From Bryobacterales bacterium (lineage in GTDB: Bacteria > Acidobacteriota > Terriglobia > Bryobacterales > Bryobacteraceae): a stretch of 15,319 nucleotides of DNA. The stretch is taken from positions 3,174 to 18,492 of the forward strand of contig PKZC01000421.1 of assembly GCA_003132905.1 (NCBI GenBank). Reading direction: 5' to 3'. Numbering within the stretch: the first letter of the stretch is position 1; each line of letters begins with the position of its first letter. A program made the translations under genes and the position numbers. Shown here piece by piece: positions 1-6,816 of the stretch. The notes beneath the pieces were generated by a model. The model searched no databases. It was not told the origin of the DNA and saw only the letters and a program-made list of their open reading frames with translations.

Positions 1-615
1 CGCCAGTACGCCGCAGCGGTTAATCCAAACCGGAAAGTCGAACGCGGCGCCATATTCCAGCGCCAGGGCTTCGGCCGCTAGTTTCGTACTGCCATAAAGT
101 GAAATGGGTGCGCTGGTCGAAAAGTCGACGCCGATGCCTTGGCCGGAAATGCCCAGGGGCAAGTTGGCCGACTCATCCAAGCAAAAAGCACCGCCGCTCG
201 CTTTGAGTGGCAGTGACGTGAGCGCCGCGATCGAATACACACGGCTGGTGCTCATCAGCAACAGTCCGGCCTTATGAATCTTGCAATATTCGAGCACATT
301 CACCACGCTGCCCAGATTATGCTCGATCAACTGCCGGCTGCTGAAGCCCGTTTGGATCCCGGCCAGCACGCTGGGATTCGCCGCGGCGTCAATCACCCAA
401 TCCACCGCGGGCAGCGATTCAAAATCGCTCGCCATGCGGATATCGCCATGCACGAACGTCACACCGAGGGCACGCAAACGCGCGCGATTCAACTCGGAAC
501 CGGGCCGCATGAGATTGTCGATTCCATAAATCGAGATGCCCGCGCGACTCTCCAGTAGGACCTGAGCCAGAGAGCTTCCAACAAAACCGCAGATCCCGGT
601 AATCAACAGTTTCAT
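1..615 (-). CDS. NAD-dependent sugar-nucleotide epimerase/dehydratase, CDP-paratose 2-epimerase type (partial)
   Basis: Extended short-chain dehydrogenase/reductase (SDR), cut by the left window edge, so the C-terminal substrate-binding part is missing. The 205 visible residues start at ATG 615. The Rossmann nucleotide loop is GICGFVG (residues 7-13), followed by an IDNL segment at 32-35 with the RPGSELNR signature of tyvelose epimerases. Asp-58 lies in HGDIR. The SDR Ser/Thr is in MSTSRVY (121-127), and the catalytic pair Tyr-174 and Lys-178 is in SLYGSTK. All active-site residues are therefore present. The family interconverts CDP- or NDP-linked deoxyhexoses for O-antigen or exopolysaccharide. 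The start lies only 10 bases after the stop of the upstream epimerase on the same strand, so the two are probably co-transcribed and act on related intermediates. The exact substrate cannot be read from the sequence; a UDP-glucose-4-epimerase-like role is the alternative. Confidence 0.88.
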   Translation of the reverse strand, partial: MKLLITGICGFVGSSLAQVLLESRAGISIYGIDNLMRPGSELNRARLRALGVTFVHGDIRMASDFESLPAVDWVIDAAANPSVLAGIQTGFSSRQLIEHNLGSVVNVLEYCKIHKAGLLLMSTSRVYSIAALTSLPLKASGGAFCLDESANLPLGISGQGIGVDFSTSAPISLYGSTKLAAEALALEYGAAFDFPVWINRCGVLA

Positions 616-625
616 GCCAGGGTTG

Positions 626-1693
626 TCATGCAGTGACGCGCCGCTTCATCCAACTTGCGGCAATCTCTTCGAAAATCTGGGGCAGGCTTTTGCTGATATC
701 CCAGGCCGGATAGTGCGCCTTCATCTTGCGTAGGTCGCTGTAGTAGCAGATGTGATCGCCGAGCCGGTTTTCCTCCACATAGCGATAGCTCATGGGCTGA
801 CCCGTGATCTCCTCGGCCATGCGGAAAGCCTCTAGAATCGAGCAGGCATTGCCCTTGCCGCCGCCAAGATTGTACACCTCGGCCACGCGTGGAGCCTTCC
901 AGAATTCGAACATGAAACGTGCCACATCTTCGGAATGAATGTTGTCTCGAACCTGCTTGCCTTTATAGCCGTAAACTTTGTAGTCGCGGCCTTCCACGTT
1001 GCACTTGATCAGATAACTGAGAAAGCCATGGAGCTCTACACCGGAATGATTGGGCCCCGTCAGGCAACCGCCCCGCAGGCAGCAGGTGGGCATGTTGAAG
1101 TAGCGGCCGTATTCCTGAACCATAATGTCCCCCGCCACTTTGGACGCGCCGAACAAGGAGTGCTTGCTCTGATCGATCGAGAAATCCTCGGCGATGCCGT
1201 GGCTGTAGGCGGGATCGGCGTAGTCGAAACGCGTGGCGAGTTCTTGCAGCGCGATCTGGTTGGGCCGGTCCCCATAGACTTTATTCGTCGACATGTGGAT
1301 GAAAGGCGACTCGGGGCAGGAACGCCGGGCGGCTTCGAGAAGATGCAGCGTTCCCAGTGCATTCACCTCAAAATCGAGAAAAGGAATGGCGGCCGCGCGG
1401 TCATGCGAAGGCTGCGCGGCAGTATGGATGATCAAATCTGGACGCACGTCCGCGAGCAACGCCAGCACTCGCTCGCGATCCCGAATATCGATGGAGTGGT
1501 GCTGGTAAGCTGGAATTTCCTGACGCAAGCTTTCCAGTACCCAACTGGTGTCGCCTTCCGGCCCGAAGAAAACCGCACGATGATTGTCGTCGATTCCATG
1601 AATTTCGAGTCCCTGACGAGCGAAGAACTTCGAAACTTCTGAGCCAATGAGGCCACAGGAACCGGTCACGACGACTTTGGGCATTACCTTCAT
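626..1693 (-). CDS. NAD-dependent epimerase/dehydratase (SDR) with Phe in place of the catalytic Tyr
   Basis: Full-length extended SDR of 355 residues, typical for sugar-nucleotide epimerases. The NAD-binding loop is GSCGLIG (11-17), an IDDN acidic segment follows strand 2, HTAAQPSH is at 90-97, and MSTNKVYG at 134-141 supplies the Ser/Thr. The usual YxxxK reads FGASK: Phe-181 and Lys-185. The translation TTC at this codon is unambiguous. From memory the surrounding HSLFGASK and [12 protein letters not shown] wording recurs in a CDP-paratose-2-epimerase-like subfamily, so the Phe is probably a subfamily feature and not a lesion. The ATG at 1693 is preferred over ATG 1684 because GGAG lies 6 bases upstream. 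It leads a leftward operon with the partial epimerase and probably acts in cytoplasmic deoxysugar synthesis for surface glycans. Substrate unknown. Confidence 0.88.
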   Translation of the reverse strand: MKVMPKVVVTGSCGLIGSEVSKFFARQGLEIHGIDDNHRAVFFGPEGDTSWVLESLRQEIPAYQHHSIDIRDRERVLALLADVRPDLIIHTAAQPSHDRAAAIPFLDFEVNALGTLHLLEAARRSCPESPFIHMSTNKVYGDRPNQIALQELATRFDYADPAYSHGIAEDFSIDQSKHSLFGASKVAGDIMVQEYGRYFNMPTCCLRGGCLTGPNHSGVELHGFLSYLIKCNVEGRDYKVYGYKGKQVRDNIHSEDVARFMFEFWKAPRVAEVYNLGGGKGNACSILEAFRMAEEITGQPMSYRYVEENRLGDHICYYSDLRKMKAHYPAWDISKSLPQIFEEIAASWMKRRVTA

Positions 1694-1812
1694 TCTAAGC
1701 TCCGGGCAGCTGGTGTGCTAGTAATTGAACGTACTGCGCTACTGTCACATTCCAGGCCGATTGAGCCGCGCTAGCCAATCTTACGCATGCCGAAGATGAA
1801 AGACTTCTCCCT
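1694..1812. promoter_or_regulatory. Divergent promoter region between epimerase and glycosyltransferase operons
   Basis: This 119-base gap separates outward-facing operons, so it must hold both promoters. I see no convincing -35/-10 pair. It contains TGAACGTACTG at 1726-1736. The same 11-mer occurs in reverse orientation at 6755-6765, upstream of the PrsT-like gene, and may be a shared regulatory element. The assignment as a regulatory region rests on gene arrangement only. Confidence 0.35.
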
Positions 1813-3435
1813 ATGGACATTGCCGCGATAAACGTCCCTGCAAGGATCGGCCCACGGCGATGGTGGTTATTGGCCATACTTCTCATCGCAGTGGCCAGTC
1901 TCCTGCTCCTCACGTCGCCGGAACATTGGCGGAACGACGGGTGGTTCCGTGATGGAGGTTTGACTCTCGATACCGCGGATCGGCTGCTGCACGGCGAGAA
2001 GCTGTATTCCGAAGCGTACTACCAGTACGGGCCGGCGGCGATCGAAATTTACGTACTCTGGTGCAGGGCTTTTGGAAATAGCGTGGCCAGTTGCCAGGCC
2101 CTGATGCTAGTTGTCGCGTTGCTCAATTGTTACCTCATATTTAAGGCCCTGGTAAGCACCGGCCTGTCGAAATCCACGATATTGGTGATTTATCTCGCAA
2201 TCATTCCTTACTTCGTGCCGCTGGATCCCTACGTTCATTCCTTCTACAACTTGTTTGAGAAAACTCTCATACTGACAACCGTGCTCGTATGGAAGCCGAT
2301 GGACCAACGGAGTACCCAGCGAAGTTTGCTCCTGGGCGTAGTCATCGGGCTAATGCAGTGGGTTCGCTTTGGCTCTGCCGCAGGCGTCCTGGCCGGAGTT
2401 TTCATCTTGGATCTCATTTTGGAAAAGAGATTCAGCCGATCTCTGGTTTTAACCACTCTGTCTTACACCGCCGGCTTTTTTTTAGTGGAAGGCGCTTTGG
2501 CGGCGCGTCTGTTTCTCACGTTGCCGCCGGATGTTGCTGTGGATGCGTTGTGGCCCCAGTTTATGGCCGGATCCTACAGCATTTATCAAGCAATGAACAA
2601 CGCCTTTCCGCGATTCACGACCGTCAACTTCTTCATTGGAGGCCAGCTCATTATTGTGGTTTGTTTCGTGTTGGCCCTGTTCGCGTTGTATCTCATCGCA
2701 GCCCGCAGGCTTCCGAAAGCGCGCGCCCCGCTTTTGATACCCTTGCTGGCGTTTGTCATTTACTGCCTGATTTATTACAAGCAAGTCTGGCATTACTACA
2801 TCGGCTCGTGGCTGCTGGTGCTGCCTGCCGCCGCCGCGATCGAGCAATTCTCGATTCGCCGCAAAGCGATGGTCGTCATTCTGCTCTTGCCGAGTTTTCT
2901 TTTGACGCTGAAGGGCGATCTATTGATGTCCCACATCAAAGGATTGAATGCCACAGTCCTTCCTAACGGCGAGAAATTGTGGCTCGCGCCGGAAGTCGTC
3001 CAGGAGAACCAATCCTTGCTAAACCATCTCGCGGAACTACCAAACCGGCCGCCCCAAGTTGGCGTGCTCTTTCTGTCGCGGACTCCGGTTCTCGACGCAT
3101 CGCATCTCTACTTCTTCTACCAAATCCCTCAGCCCGCTCGTTATTCCATCCTTTTTTCGGGATGGCTCCGCCCGCGCGATTTCGAGTCGCTTCCAAGCAC
3201 ACTCGATCATTCCAAGGCCGTGGTGCTCTTCCAAGATCCGACGCAAGGAGTGCCTCCCAAAGACGCATGCCAATGGGAAAGTCATCCTTATCCACGTCCT
3301 TCTTGCGAAGAATTATCGGCTCGTCTTGGAGAGCCGGTCAAAGTGGACGACGCCTACTGGATCTTTCCCGTAAAACCAGCCGTGGCTGGGCTCGCTGCGC
3401 ATCTCGCTTCTGTTCCGTGGGCTACCATTAGGTAA
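1813..3435 (+). CDS. Multi-pass membrane protein, GT-C-like glycosyltransferase candidate
   Basis: Integral membrane protein of 540 residues with about ten hydrophobic spans: roughly 17-35, 92-113, 121-137, 171-187, 190-205, 210-232, 271-297, 305-322, 329-343 and 350-366. These are followed by a soluble C-terminal region from about 380. The first extracytoplasmic loop carries an acidic segment with RDGGLTLDTADR (46-57) and YQYGP (70-74). This layout and motif resemble polyprenyl-phosphate-sugar-dependent GT-C enzymes of the ArnT/PMT type, in which a loop-1 Asp is catalytic; Asp-47 is the natural candidate here. It is followed after 15 bases by gmhA and sits among sugar-nucleotide genes, so a role in building or decorating a surface polysaccharide is likely. 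There is no strong Shine-Dalgarno (SD) before ATG 1813. The glycosyltransferase call is an inference from fold-like features and context; an uncharacterised polysaccharide membrane protein is the fallback. Confidence 0.75.
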   Translation: MDIAAINVPARIGPRRWWLLAILLIAVASLLLLTSPEHWRNDGWFRDGGLTLDTADRLLHGEKLYSEAYYQYGPAAIEIYVLWCRAFGNSVASCQALMLVVALLNCYLIFKALVSTGLSKSTILVIYLAIIPYFVPLDPYVHSFYNLFEKTLILTTVLVWKPMDQRSTQRSLLLGVVIGLMQWVRFGSAAGVLAGVFILDLILEKRFSRSLVLTTLSYTAGFFLVEGALAARLFLTLPPDVAVDALWPQFMAGSYSIYQAMNNAFPRFTTVNFFIGGQLIIVVCFVLALFALYLIAARRLPKARAPLLIPLLAFVIYCLIYYKQVWHYYIGSWLLVLPAAAAIEQFSIRRKAMVVILLLPSFLLTLKGDLLMSHIKGLNATVLPNGEKLWLAPEVVQENQSLLNHLAELPNRPPQVGVLFLSRTPVLDASHLYFFYQIPQPARYSILFSGWLRPRDFESLPSTLDHSKAVVLFQDPTQGVPPKDACQWESHPYPRPSCEELSARLGEPVKVDDAYWIFPVKPAVAGLAAHLASVPWATIR

Positions 3436-3450
3436 GGAGGCCCGGAACCG

Positions 3451-4053
3451 TTGAAAGTCGACGCTGCCATTGCAGCTTTCGAAGACGCTGCGCGCAGCTT
3501 GCAGTCGGTCTGCTCCACTTCTTATCCGTCGCAAATTTCGCAAGCGGTCGATTTGCTCGTGGATCGGCTATCGAAGGGCAACAAGCTATTAGTTTGCGGA
3601 AATGGCGGATCGGCTGCCGACGCAATGCACATTTGCGCCGAACTGGTGGGCCGCTTCCTCCAAGAGCGCCGCGCGCTGGCGGCAATTGCTCTTAATACCG
3701 ATCCTGTGATTTTGACGGCATGGAGCAACGATTATTCTTACGAATCGGTGTTTGCGCGTCAGGTGGAAGCGCTCGCGAAGCCGGGCGACATCGTTTGGGG
3801 AATTTCCACTAGCGGCAACTCGAAGAACGTACTCGCGGCCCTCAAAACGGCGCGCGAACTGGGAGCGTCTACGCTGGCCCTGACCGGACAAGGGGGCGGT
3901 GCGATTGCCGAGTATGCGGATGTGCTCCTGGCTGTACCGCAGTCAGTGACAGCGCGAATCCAGGAAGTGCATACCGTGACCTATCACATCATTTGCGAGG
4001 CGGTGGAAGCGGCGCTCTGCCAACCCCGCGCACACGCAGGTGGCTCCGAATAG
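3451..4053 (+). CDS. gmhA: Phosphoheptose isomerase (sedoheptulose 7-phosphate isomerase)
   Basis: SIS-domain cytoplasmic enzyme of 200 residues (E. coli GmhA has 192) that converts sedoheptulose 7-phosphate to glycero-manno-heptose 7-phosphate, the first step to ADP- or GDP-heptose. Visible motifs are CGNGGSAADAMH (49-60), the phosphate-binding STSGNS (119-124), and IQEVH (170-174). The zinc ligands known in E. coli GmhA align with His-60, Glu-64, Gln-171 and His-179 here, keeping the Gln-to-His spacing of eight. The start is TTG 3451. A perfect AAGGAGG (3434-3440) overlaps the stop codon of the upstream membrane-protein gene and sits 10 bases before the TTG, which supports both the non-ATG start and translational coupling. 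No other heptose genes (gmhB, hldE/hddA) are in the window. It converges with the transferase gene, with only 13 bases between stop codons. Confidence 0.93.
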   Translation: MKVDAAIAAFEDAARSLQSVCSTSYPSQISQAVDLLVDRLSKGNKLLVCGNGGSAADAMHICAELVGRFLQERRALAAIALNTDPVILTAWSNDYSYESVFARQVEALAKPGDIVWGISTSGNSKNVLAALKTARELGASTLALTGQGGGAIAEYADVLLAVPQSVTARIQEVHTVTYHIICEAVEAALCQPRAHAGGSE

Positions 4054-4066
4054 CGCACGGCTGAAA

Positions 4067-5557
4067 CTACTGCGCGATGCGCCCCAATTCACCACCCGAT
4101 GTGGCAGCGCTGGTATAGTAACGTTCCGCCGAGGCGACAGGCATACGGATCACTTCCGTATTCGGGTCGGGGGTTCTCGATTCCAGTCCGCGCTGCACGG
4201 CCTCGACAAAAGCGCTCAACACCATCGGATTCATATCGGAATCGAAATCCCGCGCGAAATTCACGTACTGCGCGTTCGACAGCGGAATTCTTAACTGCCA
4301 GCGCGGCTTCACCGGTCCAGCGCATCCTTCGTCAAACACGCGGCCGCTCAGGCTCATCCGTACTTCTTGGAATCCAAAATCCGAGCTGCCTTTTTTTACC
4401 TGAGCCCAGCACTCTTCCAGGGTGACGGATTTCGACAGCGAACTTTGAAAATCCGCCATGCGGGTTTCGATATCGATAATACGGCGGAATTTTCCGCCCA
4501 GGAACATGCGGCTGGCCGAAGCGAATTCGGTGTAGTCCAACTGGCGGATACCGATCCATACCGCGCCGCCGAAAACAATCACGATCAAACCGCTCAACTG
4601 ATTGTGCAGGGCGCTGGCCAACAGCGATAAGATCGCCACCAGAGCGCAAATGCCGTACATCGTCAGAACCGCATTTTTCGGGCTTAGACCCAAATCCAAA
4701 AGCCGGTGATGGATGTGACCCCGGTCGGCCTGGAAGATCGGCTTATTGCGCAGGAATCGGCGCACGATCGAGAGAATCACATCGATCAGGGGAATGGAAA
4801 CGGCCAAAAGCGGCACCGTGAGGGCCACCAACGTGACCGATTTCTCGCTCCACAGCGCGCCGAAACAGCCCAGCATGAAGCCGATCAGCAGGCTTCCGCT
4901 ATCGCCCAGGAATACCGACGCGCCGTTAAAGTTGTAACGGAGAAACCCAAGAAGGCAGCCAGCCAGTGGCATGGTAGCCAGAGCCAGCGGCAAGTTGCTC
5001 TGCGTGAGAGCGGCAATCAGCATCGTTACCGACGCCACGAAACCAACGCCGGCCGCCAAACCGTCCATGCCGTCGATCAAGTTAAAGGCATTCGCGCAGC
5101 CCACCAGCCAGATCACCGTGATGATGAACCCGAGCCACGGTCCACCGGGCAGCCCGTGCAGCAAATGAATGTCCACGTGAATGCCGGCAAAGTACGCCAG
5201 CACGCTGGCTCCGACAATCCCCATCAGCTTTTGCCAGGCGGCCAGACCGATCAAATCGTCCAGCACACCGGTCAGGAATACAACGGATCCAACTAACGTC
5301 AGAGGAAGGATGTCGGGAAGTGAGCGATGCAGGTGCTCGGTGTAGGTGAATGGGAGCGCCAAAGCAATGGCGAAGGTAATGATATAAGAAAGGACAATCG
5401 CGATTCCGCCGACGCGCGGTATGGGCGCCGCGTGCTTCTTACGAACGCCATCCGGATGATCCAGGAAGCCCAACCCGCCCACGTAGTCTCGCACCAGGGG
5501 CGTGAGGATGAGGGCTAGGACAACTGCGAGAGCACCTAGCGTGAATATGAGAAACAA
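4067..5557 (-). CDS. Undecaprenyl-phosphate sugar-1-phosphate transferase, WecA/TagO/MraY family, with C-terminal extension
   Basis: Polytopic membrane enzyme that transfers GlcNAc-1-phosphate (or a related sugar) from UDP-sugar to undecaprenyl phosphate, starting lipid-linked glycan synthesis. Family motifs are all present: the cytoplasmic Asp pair in GVLDDLIGL (Asp-100, Asp-101), FNLIDGMDGLAAG (158-170) with Asp-162 and Asp-165, FLGDSGS (216-222) with Asp-219, and the histidine loop DRGHIHH (278-284). Transmembrane segments run to about residue 333. Residues 345-496 form an extra, mostly soluble domain; family members are usually 320-380 residues, so this is a real extension. The start is TTG 5557, preceded by TTAGGAGA at 5563-5570 with a good spacing; no ATG fits the conserved N-terminus better. 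It is probably transcribed alone from the 5558-5790 gap. Donor sugar unknown. Confidence 0.92.
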   Translation of the reverse strand: MFLIFTLGALAVVLALILTPLVRDYVGGLGFLDHPDGVRKKHAAPIPRVGGIAIVLSYIITFAIALALPFTYTEHLHRSLPDILPLTLVGSVVFLTGVLDDLIGLAAWQKLMGIVGASVLAYFAGIHVDIHLLHGLPGGPWLGFIITVIWLVGCANAFNLIDGMDGLAAGVGFVASVTMLIAALTQSNLPLALATMPLAGCLLGFLRYNFNGASVFLGDSGSLLIGFMLGCFGALWSEKSVTLVALTVPLLAVSIPLIDVILSIVRRFLRNKPIFQADRGHIHHRLLDLGLSPKNAVLTMYGICALVAILSLLASALHNQLSGLIVIVFGGAVWIGIRQLDYTEFASASRMFLGGKFRRIIDIETRMADFQSSLSKSVTLEECWAQVKKGSSDFGFQEVRMSLSGRVFDEGCAGPVKPRWQLRIPLSNAQYVNFARDFDSDMNPMVLSAFVEAVQRGLESRTPDPNTEVIRMPVASAERYYTSAATSGGELGRIAQ

Positions 5558-5790
5558 AGTATTCTCCTAAGAATCCGATTCGGGCTAAGGGTGCAAAACG
5601 TTGGCAGCTTCCTCCTGAGCGATGGTGAGCGATCATCACAGACCGTGCTCACTCTTCTCAGCCTTGCTAACATTTGACACCCGAAAACACTTAAAACCAA
5701 GTACATTTCCATTTAGATCGTACTAGTACGTCATCTCTGCAACAGTATCCGTTATCTAAGCGTCAGCCACGTTACACGCAGGTAACATCC
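5558..5790 (-). promoter_or_regulatory. Upstream region of the sugar-1-phosphate transferase, with a GTAC palindrome
   Basis: This 233-base gap lies between two leftward genes and should hold the promoter of the transferase. At 5719-5730 is a perfect 12-base palindrome, CGTACTAGTACG, with another GTAC at 5701. On the minus strand TTGCAG and GATCTA flank the palindrome with 17 bases between them, so it could be an operator inside a weak sigma-70 promoter. GTTAC/GTAAC arms at 5771-5786 form a small inverted repeat after the PEP-CTERM stop, but no T-tract follows it, so I do not call a terminator. No convincing small gene was seen. Confidence 0.35.
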
Positions 5791-6609
5791 CTACGAATTC
5801 ATCGCTGGGGCGTTCGCCAATCGAGTGCGGCGCGCGATCACGAACCCGCCAAGCAATATACAAAGTACCATCCACACCGTCCCGCGCGGTTCCGGAGTCG
5901 CCATCACGATTTGTTCTTGGAATCCGCCCTGTCCCAACCCATTGCTGAAGGTCATGTTGGGATCGCTAATGATTTCAAAACGCGACAGGAAGCTGTTCAT
6001 TCCACTCTGGTTGCCACTATTGGTCGTGTACCAGCCTGCGGCCTGTTCCAGGTAACTGTCGGGATTTACACCCGACGGATCGATCACTGCTCCCTGTGCC
6101 GCGGGGTCCATCAAAGTCCAGATTGCTTCCTGAATCTGATTGTTGGCTGTGGTTCCGCCTTGGCTAACATTGTACAGAGACACCAGGTAAGCCACCATTT
6201 CATAGCGCGCCAGAGCGGTTGACCCAGCTTCCGGGGTGGACCCGTTGGGATTATTGAAGAACGCATCGTCCGTGTTATCGAGCGAGGTATTGCCGTCACT
6301 TAGCGTGATGGTGGTCCAGGCGGTCGATGCGACTCCACCAAACCGCGTCTCGCTCAAGTTGGCACTGGTTCCGAGCGTCGTTACATCTGCCGAATTGCTG
6401 GATGGAACGTAGATCTCGTTGTAAAAGTTGTCACAGAAGATTTCCACAGGAACGCCGTTCAGCGTCGCGGAAGCTCCGCCTCCACCGCCGGCGAGCTGAA
6501 AGTTATAGCTGCTGGAAGTAAGGATAAGTGGCACCGGGCCAGCACTTGCGCTGACAGTTATGAAGAAGAGGAGCGCCGACCCGGCGCCGAAGAATGATTT
6601 ACTTTTCAT
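5791..6609 (-). CDS. PEP-CTERM sorting-domain surface protein with thioester-domain-like motifs
   Basis: Secreted protein of 272 residues. A signal peptide (MKSKSF basic start, hydrophobic 9-20, likely cleavage after ASA at 21-23) is followed by an ectodomain and a PEP-CTERM tail: Pro-239/Glu-240/Pro-241/Arg-242, a hydrophobic helix at about 245-259, and ARRTR. Exosortase (EpsH/Xrt) recognises and cleaves such tails for export and attachment in exopolysaccharide-producing bacteria. In the ectodomain, FCDNFYN has Cys-59, and NQIQEAIWTL holds Gln-160 in a Q-x-A-I-W motif. This pair resembles the Cys-Gln internal thioester of bacterial TED adhesin domains, which would allow covalent attachment to surfaces; that is an inference. 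There is a Gly-rich patch at 41-45. No clear SD precedes ATG 6609. The gene is divergent from the PrsT-like lipoprotein gene. Confidence 0.9.
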   Translation of the reverse strand: MKSKSFFGAGSALLFFITVSASAGPVPLILTSSSYNFQLAGGGGGASATLNGVPVEIFCDNFYNEIYVPSSNSADVTTLGTSANLSETRFGGVASTAWTTITLSDGNTSLDNTDDAFFNNPNGSTPEAGSTALARYEMVAYLVSLYNVSQGGTTANNQIQEAIWTLMDPAAQGAVIDPSGVNPDSYLEQAAGWYTTNSGNQSGMNSFLSRFEIISDPNMTFSNGLGQGGFQEQIVMATPEPRGTVWMVLCILLGGFVIARRTRLANAPAMNS

Positions 6610-6646
6610 GGCAGATTCAGATTACGGTCTGCTTCCCCTGTGGGCA

Positions 6647-6690
6647 ATAAGACGCTGGTCATGACCCATCGGGTCAACGTACCAGTACTT
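6647..6690 (-). promoter_or_regulatory. Candidate promoter and overlapping operator palindromes of the PEP-CTERM gene
   Basis: Reading leftward, TTGACC (6672-6677) and TCTTAT (6647-6652) form a possible -35/-10 pair with a 19-base spacer. The spacer is packed with half-sites: a perfect palindrome GGTCATGACC at 6657-6666, overlapping a second inverted repeat TGACCC-ATC-GGGTCA at 6662-6676. Immediately upstream of the -35 are two GTAC tetramers six bases apart (6679 and 6685) within ACGTACCAGTACTT. The arrangement suggests a repressor or activator site. No SD is visible near the ATG at 6609. Confidence 0.33.
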
Positions 6691-6754
6691 CCTTTCCCAT
6701 AGTTTTTTCATTGCAATGACTTACGGGCTTCGTCCGCCTGGCGACAAAAACTAT

Positions 6755-6770
6755 CAGTACGTTCAGTACT
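6755..6770. promoter_or_regulatory. CAGTAC direct repeat upstream of the TPR lipoprotein gene
   Basis: CAGTAC-GTT-CAGTAC is a direct repeat with nine-base periodicity, 47 bases before the ATG at 6817. Its reverse complement contains TGAACGTACTG, also found at 1726-1736 in the divergent polysaccharide promoter region. It could regulate either of the two divergent genes here. No clear -35/-10 pair was found for the rightward gene, although TGTAAACT just before the start is a weak -10 candidate. Confidence 0.3.
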
Positions 6771-6816
6771 TTTGCGCTGGAATCGCCCCTTAACCGTTGT
6801 GTAAACTGACTGAGCG

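Noticed and set aside
935..1642. 235-codon plus-strand ORF
   Set aside because: Entirely antisense to the motif-bearing epimerase at 626-1693; high GC makes the opposite strand open and it has no recognisable domain.
2289..2966. 225-codon plus-strand ORF inside the membrane-protein gene
   Set aside because: Out-of-frame overlap; Arg/Ser/His-rich translation typical of a shadow, with no membrane segments or SD.
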